6,570 bases of DNA from MWFE01 sp964481075 (GTDB lineage: Bacteria; Bacteroidota; Bacteroidia; Bacteroidales; Tenuifilaceae): positions 1-6,570 of the forward strand of contig CAYZSD010000177.1 of NCBI GenBank assembly GCA_964481075.1. Reading direction: 5' to 3'. A program made the position numbers and the translations under genes. Under the pieces are notes generated by a model, which was not told the origin of the DNA, did no database searches, and saw only the letters and a list, made by a program, of their open reading frames with translations. Numbering within the stretch: position 1 is the first letter of the stretch; each line of letters begins with the position of its first letter. Shown here in pieces: positions 1 through 5,216 of this stretch.

Positions 1-335
1 GTTCATTCGATGACCAAATAATGATGGTGAGTGAGATGCGGCGGGTTGCGTCTAGGCTATACCTTCAAACCCCAAACCGCTACTTCCCCTTGGAGCCGCA
101 CTTCCTCTTCCCCTTCTTCCAGTTCTTGCCCTTGCGGGCAAAAGTTTGGCTGCTGATGAACTTCCAATTGGGTTGGTATCCCAAGTATAGCGATAGAAAC
201 GAAGCCACCGAAGTTGCCCAAAGCATCCGGTTGATGACCAGAAAAGAGTTAAAAATCCTTTTTCCTAAAGCTAGGATATTCAATGAAAAATTCTTAGGTT
301 TAGTTAAGTCTTTTGTGGTGGTTGAAGGGTTTTGA
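1..335 (+). CDS. Class I SAM-dependent methyltransferase, C-terminal fragment (gene begins before the window)
   Basis: The reading frame is open from the left edge (first full codon at base 3) to a TGA at 333-335, so the ATG at 21 is probably internal and the gene starts upstream. The visible 111 residues have the late part of a Rossmann-type methyltransferase. An Arg-rich segment, MRRVASRLYLQTPNRYFPLE, fits the strand and loop after the cofactor site, where the QTPNRYFP-(L/I)-EPHFLFPFFQFLP pattern recurs in bacterial methyltransferases I remember. The end (KELKILFPKARIFNEKFLGLVKSFVV) fits the last helix and the final two strands. The SAM-binding glycine motif lies outside the window, so the substrate cannot be judged. 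Local base composition is richer in G and C than in the gap that follows. The family call is by remembered similarity. The methyl acceptor is unknown. Confidence 0.72.
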   Translation, partial: SFDDQIMMVSEMRRVASRLYLQTPNRYFPLEPHFLFPFFQFLPLRAKVWLLMNFQLGWYPKYSDRNEATEVAQSIRLMTRKELKILFPKARIFNEKFLGLVKSFVVVEGF

Positions 336-358
336 TGTTTTGTAAAAAGGTTCGCAAA

Positions 359-390
359 TTTGACGTTTAATAATTTTATTGATAGTTTTG
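359..390 (+). promoter_or_regulatory. Bacteroidota-type sigma-A promoter (-33 TTTG / -7 TAGTTTTG)
   Basis: TTTG at 359-362 and TAGTTTTG at 383-390 are separated by 20 bases. Both match the Bacteroidota consensus (TTTG near -33, TAnnTTTG near -7) exactly, with normal spacing. Transcription would start a few bases after 390, giving a leader of roughly 55-60 bases before the NSS transporter ATG at 454. This is the best promoter in the window and may also serve the downstream AGCS gene. Assignment is from motif match only. Confidence 0.72.
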
Positions 391-453
391 TATGTTAAGA
401 TTTGTAACAACTTGGCTTAAAATACTTTTTTACATTATTAATCAAATTCATAT

Positions 454-1818
454 ATGGTGAACGCTACAACTTCACGCGATAGTTTTAGTAGTAAGTTTGG
501 AATTATAGCAGCTGCTGCTGGTTCCGCAGTTGGACTAGGAAATATTTGGAAATTCCCTTATGTTGCAGGGCAAAATGGAGGGGGTGCCTTCATGTTAATA
601 TACCTGTTTTTTGTACTGCTTATCGGTGTACCTGTGATGATGTCGGAATTTGCCATAGGAAGAAAAGGGCAGAAAAATGCATACGGATCTTTTAGCGTTA
701 TTGCACCAGGAACTCGATGGAATCTGATAGGCTTTATGGGAGTTGTTGCTGCATTTTTTATTCTTGCGTTTTATAGTGCTGTAGCCGGATGGACTCTTGA
801 ATACATTTTGCACTCTGTTACTCATCGCTTTGCAGGACAAACTACCAATGACCTTTCCAATGCATTTAATAGTTTTATTTCAAATCCTATCCGACCCATT
901 TTCTGGCAACTTATTTTTATGGTTCTCACTGCATTAATTGTTCTGGCAGGGATAAAAAAAGGTATCGAGAAGTACACAAAAATATTAATGCCTCTTCTTT
1001 TCTTCCTGATTGTCCTTCTTTGCATCCGTTCTGTAACCCTTGACACTGAATACAAAGGTTTAAAATTCCTTTTTACACCGGACTTTTCGAAGGTTAATGC
1101 AAAAACGATTCTTTATGCTTTGGGTCAAGCATTCTTCTCGTTAAGCTTGGGAATGGGTGCATTGATAACCTACTCATCCTATTTTGGAAAGAATGAAAAA
1201 CTAGGTAATACTGCCCTTGAGGTCTCTGTGGCTGATACAGTAATAGCTATTCTAGCAGGGGTAATGATTTTCCCAGCAGTTTTTGCGTTTGGGATTGAGC
1301 CCTCATCGGGACCAAGTTTGGTTTTCATCACCCTTCCCGGAATCTTTCAGAAAATGCCTGGAGGCGATTTTTTTGGCGCACTTTTCTTTATTCTTTTAGC
1401 AGTAGCAGCATTAACATCAACCATTTCGTTGCTTGAAGTTGTGGTGGCATTCTTCTCGGAGGAGTTATTGATTAGCCGCAAAAAAGCAACCGCAATTGCA
1501 ACCTTAGCAATATCAGTACTTGGGATTTTTGCTTCCCTATCGTTTGGCCCATTAAAGGATTTCACCTTATTCAACAAGAGTATTTTCGACATTCTTGACT
1601 ATACCGCCTCCAATGTCCTTCTCCCTTTGGGAGGGCTACTCATTGTTGTTTTTGTAGGATGGTTTGCTGGGAAGAATATACTTCGTAACGAATTATCGAA
1701 TAATGAATCTCTTAAGATTAGATATTTCACTCTGTTTCAATTTATTGTAAAATTTATAGCGCCCTTAGCAATCGCAGCAATTTTTGTTTACAGTATTTTT
1801 TGGGGAGGATTGGGGTAG
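454..1818 (+). CDS. Sodium-dependent amino-acid transporter, NSS/SNF family (LeuT fold, 11 helices)
   Basis: This is an inner-membrane symporter predicted to use the sodium gradient to import an amino acid or related amine. The 454 residues carry the family hallmarks. Helix 1 has AGSAVGLGNIWKFPYVAGQN at about 22-41, with the unwound GLGN segment that binds Na+ and substrate in LeuT. NGGGAFMLIY (41-50) and GVPVMMSEFAIGR follow. Helix 6-7 motifs include LGQAFFSLSLGMGALITYSSY, and TALTSTISLLEVVVAF fits helix 8. Asn30 aligns with the LeuT Na1 ligand Asn27. The position of LeuT gate residue Arg30 is Lys33 here. The chain stops after the eleventh helix, as in many bacterial NSS proteins such as Tyt1, rather than the 12 of LeuT. 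ATG 454 is chosen because an in-frame TAA lies at 439-441. No Shine-Dalgarno is visible. The exact substrate cannot be read from sequence. Confidence 0.93.
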   Translation: MVNATTSRDSFSSKFGIIAAAAGSAVGLGNIWKFPYVAGQNGGGAFMLIYLFFVLLIGVPVMMSEFAIGRKGQKNAYGSFSVIAPGTRWNLIGFMGVVAAFFILAFYSAVAGWTLEYILHSVTHRFAGQTTNDLSNAFNSFISNPIRPIFWQLIFMVLTALIVLAGIKKGIEKYTKILMPLLFFLIVLLCIRSVTLDTEYKGLKFLFTPDFSKVNAKTILYALGQAFFSLSLGMGALITYSSYFGKNEKLGNTALEVSVADTVIAILAGVMIFPAVFAFGIEPSSGPSLVFITLPGIFQKMPGGDFFGALFFILLAVAALTSTISLLEVVVAFFSEELLISRKKATAIATLAISVLGIFASLSFGPLKDFTLFNKSIFDILDYTASNVLLPLGGLLIVVFVGWFAGKNILRNELSNNESLKIRYFTLFQFIVKFIAPLAIAAIFVYSIFWGGLG

Positions 1819-1826
1819 GGAGAGAA

Positions 1827-1861
1827 ATGTAAAATGTAAAATGATTAATGTAAAATGTAAA
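1827..1861 (+). repeat. Tandem heptamer block A: five units of ATGTAAA
   Basis: Units start at 1827, 1834, 1841, 1848 and 1855, exactly seven bases apart. Four are ATGTAAA and the middle one is ATGATTA. On the other strand the unit reads TTTACAT. The block begins eight bases after the stop codon of the NSS gene. Each perfect unit contains ATGTAA, a start codon followed directly by a stop codon. Confidence 0.9.
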
Positions 1862-1865
1862 AGTT

Positions 1866-1902
1866 GGGAGACGGGAGTCCGAAGACGGAAGACCGAAGAC
1901 GG
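1866..1902 (+). repeat. Tandem heptamer block B: five units of (C/G)(A/G... )-type GGAAGAC
   Basis: Units at 1866 GGGAGAC, 1873 GGGAGTC, 1880 CGAAGAC, 1887 GGAAGAC and 1894 CGAAGAC are followed by a partial GG. The period is exactly seven, the same as block A, but the unit is unrelated and GC-rich. Alternation of C and G at the first base creates short inverted elements, TCCG-AAGA-CGGA at 1878-1889 and ACCG-AAGA-CGGT at 1892-1903. Only four bases (AGTT) separate it from block A. Confidence 0.88.
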
Positions 1903-1921
1903 TAACCAGTACGCGTAAATT

Positions 1922-1953
1922 GACTTTAGGCACTCTAGACACTTTAGGCACTC
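1922..1953 (+). repeat. Tandem nonamer block C: CACTTTAGG-type units
   Basis: Units at 1922 GACTTTAGG, 1931 CACTCTAGA and 1940 CACTTTAGG are followed by a partial CACTC at 1949. The period is nine bases over about 3.5 copies. It lies 19 bases after block B and runs directly into block D. The unit resembles none of the other blocks. Confidence 0.85.
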
Positions 1954-1973
1954 AATAACCCAATAACCCAATA
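1954..1973 (+). repeat. Tandem octamer block D: AATAACCC units next to the AGCS start codon
   Basis: Two perfect AATAACCC units (1954-1961 and 1962-1969) are followed by a partial AATA (1970-1973). The block ends five bases before the GTG start at 1979, so it occupies the place where a ribosome-binding site would be, and contains no Shine-Dalgarno-like sequence. The second unit supplies the in-frame TAA (1964-1966) that closes the AGCS frame upstream. Confidence 0.82.
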
Positions 1974-1978
1974 GTAAA

Positions 1979-3460
1979 GTGGGAATAGACCAAAGAATCA
2001 ATGAACTCTTTCAACCCATAGTCGATGCCTTATCGCAAGTGCTTTTCTGGGATCCGATAAAAGCCCTTGGGTTCGATATAGGAACTTCGGCACCAATTGT
2101 TGTAGTATGGCTTATGCTTGGTGGCCTATTCTTCACCATTCGCTTAAAGTTCATCAATATCCGTGCTTTTGGACACGGTATCGCCATAGTGTCAGGTAAA
2201 TACAAGTTGAAGGGGCGTGGCGAAGTGAGCCCATTCCAAGCGTTAGCAACGGCTCTATCGGCAACAGTAGGTTTAGGGAATATTGCGGGTGTAGCAGTAG
2301 CAATAAGCCTGGGAGGCCCTGGAGCAACGGTTTGGATGATAATGGCCGGTTTTCTTGGCATGTCACTGAAATTCGCTGAGTGCACCCTAGGAGTTAAGTA
2401 TAGGCAGATTAATGCAGATGGAAGAATATCGGGTGGACCAATGTACTACCTAAAGAAATGTTTCAAAAGGAGGCAAAACAGGTGGATTGGAAAGTTTCTT
2501 TCAGCACTATTTGCCGTTCTTGTAATCGGTGCATCCTTTGGCGGTGGGAATATGTTTCAGGCTAATCAGGCCTTCGCTCAGTTTCAATACGTTGTGCCTC
2601 AAGCACAGGGGCACGGAGTGCTATTTGGATTAGGGCTTGCATTCCTAGTTGGACTGGTTGTTATTGGAGGGATTAGGGGTATAGCACGGGTAACCAGCAA
2701 ACTTGTTCCATTTATGGCTATTCTATACGTTGGCACGGCTCTCTACATAATCGGAGTTCATTTCTACCACATCGGTGAGGTATTCAGGTTAATCCTTTCT
2801 AGTGCCTTCGGGTTGGATGCCATAGGTGGTGGATTCTTTGGTGTGCTATTCATTGGCTTTCAACGTGGTGCTTTCTCCAATGAGGCTGGGATTGGCTCCT
2901 CGCCTATTGTTCATGCTGCTGCAACAACCTCCGAGCCAGTAAGCGAGGGTATGGTTGCATTGCTTGAACCCTTTGTCGATACCATTGTGGTTTGTACCAT
3001 GACAGCTTTGGTTATTATCTGTACTGGATTGCATGTGAATCCTGATAATTTGGAAGGGACTCAGCTCACAGCAGCAGCCTTTGGCAGCATCCTGCCCTGG
3101 TTTCCTTACATTCTGGTTATCTGCATTTTCCTTTTTGCCTTCTCCACCATGATTTCTTGGTCGTACTACGGTTTGAAGGGTTTCGACTACCTTTTCGGGA
3201 AGTTTTTCCTTAAACTTACTGGTAAGAAAAGAGTATCGGAGCTAATCTTCTATCTATTTTTCCTGGGCTGTATTGTGATTGGCTCTTCGAGTAGCCTTTG
3301 GGCGGTAATCGACTTCTCGGATATGATGATCCTTGGGATGGCATTCCCGAATATAATAGGGCTGCTCATGTTCTCAAAGGAAATTTCGAAGGATTTGAAA
3401 GAGTACTTGCAGTATAAAAAATCTCAAAAAAGATGGATTTATACTAAAGAAACCATCTAA
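1979..3460 (+). CDS. Alanine/glycine:cation symporter, AGCS family (Na+/alanine symporter)
   Basis: This is an inner-membrane transporter predicted to import alanine or glycine with Na+. The 493 residues show the family motifs in order: FQALATALSATVGLGNIAGV at about 86-105, the signature-like GGPGATVWMIMAGFLGM at 112-128, SGGPMYYL at 151-158, GNMFQANQ at 190-197, RGAFSNEAGIGSSPIVHAA at 296-314, and EPVSEGMVALLEPFVDT at 319-335. About ten or eleven hydrophobic helices are seen, and the length is typical of the family. GTG at 1979 is the chosen start. The frame is closed by TAA at 1964, the next in-frame Met is near residue 46 inside the first helix, and MGIDQRINELFQPI fits the N-terminus I recall for this subfamily. 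The gap to the NSS gene is 160 bases of tandem repeats without an obvious promoter, so co-transcription with that gene is plausible. Whether the substrate is alanine, glycine or another small amino acid is not determined. Confidence 0.94.
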   Translation: MGIDQRINELFQPIVDALSQVLFWDPIKALGFDIGTSAPIVVVWLMLGGLFFTIRLKFINIRAFGHGIAIVSGKYKLKGRGEVSPFQALATALSATVGLGNIAGVAVAISLGGPGATVWMIMAGFLGMSLKFAECTLGVKYRQINADGRISGGPMYYLKKCFKRRQNRWIGKFLSALFAVLVIGASFGGGNMFQANQAFAQFQYVVPQAQGHGVLFGLGLAFLVGLVVIGGIRGIARVTSKLVPFMAILYVGTALYIIGVHFYHIGEVFRLILSSAFGLDAIGGGFFGVLFIGFQRGAFSNEAGIGSSPIVHAAATTSEPVSEGMVALLEPFVDTIVVCTMTALVIICTGLHVNPDNLEGTQLTAAAFGSILPWFPYILVICIFLFAFSTMISWSYYGLKGFDYLFGKFFLKLTGKKRVSELIFYLFFLGCIVIGSSSSLWAVIDFSDMMILGMAFPNIIGLLMFSKEISKDLKEYLQYKKSQKRWIYTKETI

Positions 3461-3622
3461 CTGGTGTTGAGATTTACCTTTTTAAATTTCATAGGAAAAA
3501 CTATGTCAAGGCATTATATTAACTGTAACTAAAATATTCAGATATTTCTAATTGGCATTAAAGAACATTTTTTACCACGATAGCAAAGTAACTTTAGATT
3601 ACAAATTAGCCAGTTTAATGAT

Positions 3623-3630
3623 TATCTTTG
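3623..3630 (+). promoter_or_regulatory. Promoter -7 element TATCTTTG before the transaldolase gene
   Basis: TATCTTTG matches the Bacteroidota TAnnTTTG consensus exactly and sits 65 bases before the ATG at 3696. The -33 side is weak. At 20-base spacing the sequence is TTAC (3599-3602) instead of TTTG, and the nearest T-rich alternative, CTTTAG at 3592-3597, is slightly far. It would transcribe the transaldolase and probably the following YciO-like gene. The rest of the 235-base gap 3461-3695 is AT-rich with no other feature that I can support. Confidence 0.5.
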
Positions 3631-3695
3631 CCTCTAATTATCGATTCTACCAAAACTCTTAACTATAAACAATAAACTAAATAAATAATCCTGCT

Positions 3696-4355
3696 ATGAA
3701 ATTCTTCATTGACACAGCAAACCTTGATCAGATTCGTGAAGCCAACGATCTTGGGGTACTCGATGGTGTTACCACAAACCCCTCACTTATGGCAAAGGAG
3801 GGAATAAAGGGCGATTCCAACATTAAACAGCATTACATTAACATTTGCAACATTGTGAAAGGTGGCGATGTTTCGGCCGAGGTAATTGCAACCGATTATG
3901 CAGGAATGATTCGCGAGGGGAAAGATCTTGCTCTTCTTCATCCACAGATAGTTGTGAAGGTGCCCTGCACAAAGGATGGAATAAAGGCCATTAGGTATTT
4001 TAACGAGAATGGAATAAGAACCAATTGCACCCTGGTCTTTTCCGTGGGACAGGCACTGCTTGCTGCTAAAGCCGGCGCAACCTACGTTTCACCGTTCATT
4101 GGAAGGCTGGATGACGTTTCAACTGATGGGGTTGAATTAATCCGTCAAATAGTTAACATGTACCATTTTTACGAGTATGACACCCAGGTACTTGCAGCAT
4201 CCATTCGTCATACAATGCACATCATCCAGTGCATGGAAGCAGGTGCCGACGTGGCAACCTGCCCCCTAAATGCTATTCTCGGACTTCTTAACCATCCACT
4301 CACCGACATTGGTTTAGCAAAGTTTCTAGAGGATTACAGGAAAGTGAACGGGTAG
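3696..4355 (+). CDS. tal: Transaldolase, small FSA/TalC-type (subfamily 3B)
   Basis: This is a cytoplasmic TIM-barrel aldolase of the non-oxidative pentose phosphate pathway. It moves a dihydroxyacetone unit between sedoheptulose-7-phosphate and glyceraldehyde-3-phosphate through a Schiff-base lysine. The 219 residues span the whole family length. Visible motifs are FIDTANL (4-10), GVTTNPSLMAKEG (24-36), IVVKVPCTKDG with Schiff-base Lys88, NCTLVFS with Thr112, and VSPFIGRLDD (131-140). By my alignment to E. coli FSA, Gln59 is replaced by Glu62 and Tyr131 by Phe134. Both are the transaldolase-type residues (Glu96 and Phe178 in TalB), so transaldolase activity is favoured over fructose-6-phosphate aldolase. 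There is no Shine-Dalgarno; the leader is A-rich. The YciO-like gene follows after 57 bases and is probably co-transcribed. Confidence 0.93.
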   Translation: MKFFIDTANLDQIREANDLGVLDGVTTNPSLMAKEGIKGDSNIKQHYINICNIVKGGDVSAEVIATDYAGMIREGKDLALLHPQIVVKVPCTKDGIKAIRYFNENGIRTNCTLVFSVGQALLAAKAGATYVSPFIGRLDDVSTDGVELIRQIVNMYHFYEYDTQVLAASIRHTMHIIQCMEAGADVATCPLNAILGLLNHPLTDIGLAKFLEDYRKVNG

Positions 4356-4412
4356 GAATTGATACAATGATTGATTATTTGATTCAAAATTAGATAAAAA
4401 AAGAAGCGTAAG

Positions 4413-5024
4413 ATGCTGGTTAAAATCTACCCTGAGAACATAAACAACAAGCTTATTTCGTTGGTAGTTGATGAGCTTCGTAGTGGTGGTGTGATAGTTT
4501 ACCCAACCGACACAGTCTATGGAATTGGTTGTGATATCACAAAGCCCAGGGCGGTAGAACGAATTATTAGGCTAAAAGGAATCAAGCCAAAGGAAGCTAA
4601 CTTTTCTTTCATCTGTAGCGATTTATCGCACATATCCGATTTTGCCAAGGTTGACAATAGTACCTTTAAGCTACTTAAACGAAACTTACCCGGACCATTC
4701 ACCTTCATACTTCCGGGGTTAAACAAGGTTCCCGATTACTTCATCAGCAAACGCAAAACAGTAGGCATTAGGATACCAAACCATCCTATTCCATTGGAAA
4801 TTGTTAGAATGCTAGGAAATCCAATCCTTACAACCTCCCTTAAGGACGATGATGAGGTGATTGAATACACCACCGACCCTGAGCTGATCTACGAGAAGTA
4901 TGGGAGTGATGTAGATATTATTATTGATGGAGGCTATGGCGATAACATTGCTTCAACAGTGGTCGATTGCACAAGTGAAGAGCCAGTAATTGTAAGGGAA
5001 GGGAAAGGTGAGCTTATTAATTAG
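4413..5024 (+). CDS. Sua5/YciO/YrdC family protein, YciO-like
   Basis: The 203 residues form a single YrdC-like domain with no C-terminal Sua5 extension. Family motifs are GGVIVYPTDTVYGIGCD (25-41), PGPFTFILPG (93-102), TVGIRIPNHP (116-125) and STVVD (181-185). True TsaC/Sua5 enzymes make threonylcarbamoyl-AMP from threonine, bicarbonate and ATP for the t6A modification of tRNA. Two segments differ from TsaC here. The lysine-arginine stretch usually written KxR reads KGIKPKEANFSF (55-66), and the late Ser-Thr-Ser-Ala-Asn motif reads LTTSLKDDDE (139-148). Both resemble E. coli YciO as I recall it, so a YciO-type role is likelier than the main t6A enzyme, although many annotations would say L-threonylcarbamoyladenylate synthase. 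ATG 4413 follows an A-rich run with a weak AAGAAG. Possible operon with tal. Confidence 0.88.
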   Translation: MLVKIYPENINNKLISLVVDELRSGGVIVYPTDTVYGIGCDITKPRAVERIIRLKGIKPKEANFSFICSDLSHISDFAKVDNSTFKLLKRNLPGPFTFILPGLNKVPDYFISKRKTVGIRIPNHPIPLEIVRMLGNPILTTSLKDDDEVIEYTTDPELIYEKYGSDVDIIIDGGYGDNIASTVVDCTSEEPVIVREGKGELIN

Positions 5025-5099
5025 TTTCCGACTAACAGTAAAATTTAGAATTCTTTTAATGTCTATAATTCAGCACCTTAACCTTAGCCAGAAAACTCA

Positions 5100-5118
5100 T
5101 CGGGTTTTAAAATCCCGA
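5100..5118. other. Imperfect hairpin in the gap after the YciO-like gene
   Basis: TCGGG (5100-5104) and CCCGA (5114-5118) form a five-base-pair stem around an AT-rich loop that can partly pair (TTT with AAA). No T-run follows on either strand, so it is not a standard intrinsic terminator. It lies between the YciO-like gene and the lipoprotein promoter and may help transcription end or be incidental. Confidence 0.3.
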
Positions 5119-5176
5119 GGGTATTGTGCACAAGCAACAAGAACAATGTTGCGATATCATAATAACTTTTAATTAG

Positions 5177-5184
5177 TATTTTTG
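5177..5184 (+). promoter_or_regulatory. Promoter -7 element TATTTTTG before the lipoprotein gene
   Basis: TATTTTTG is an exact TAnnTTTG match 32 bases before the ATG at 5217. The best -33 candidate, TTG at 5149-5151, leaves a 25-base spacer, longer than usual. The region is very AT-rich, so a chance match is possible. It suggests that the lipoprotein gene is transcribed independently of the tal/YciO-like pair. Confidence 0.42.
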
Positions 5185-5216
5185 GTCATTATATTATTAA
5201 ATAATTGGAAAGGTTT

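Noticed and set aside
1827..1973. CRISPR array in the repeat-rich gap
   Set aside because: The units are 7-9 bases long, directly abutting, and have no spacers; no cas genes are present.
1921..1978. Separate promoter for the AGCS gene
   Set aside because: No TAnnTTTG element is found between 1819 and 1978; the nearest A/T-rich candidate (TAAATTGA at 1916-1923) does not fit the consensus or spacing.
1754..2001. Minus-strand open frames across the repeat island
   Set aside because: They overlap the ends of two well-supported transporter genes and their sequence follows from translating short tandem repeats; there is no start context or family resemblance.
2011..2385. 124-codon minus-strand open frame inside the AGCS gene
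   Set aside because: It is antisense to the most conserved part of the transporter and shows no recognisable protein features, so it is a shadow frame.
3431..3458. Inverted repeat AGATGG / CCATCT at the end of the AGCS gene as a terminator
   Set aside because: The six-pair stem has a 16-base loop, lies inside the coding sequence, and is not directly followed by a T-run; the nearest T stretch is about 20 bases further on.
5021..5035. TTAGT / ACTAA stem over the stop codon of the YciO-like gene
   Set aside because: It has only five mostly A-T pairs with no T-tract after it; such a short stem is expected by chance in AT-rich DNA.
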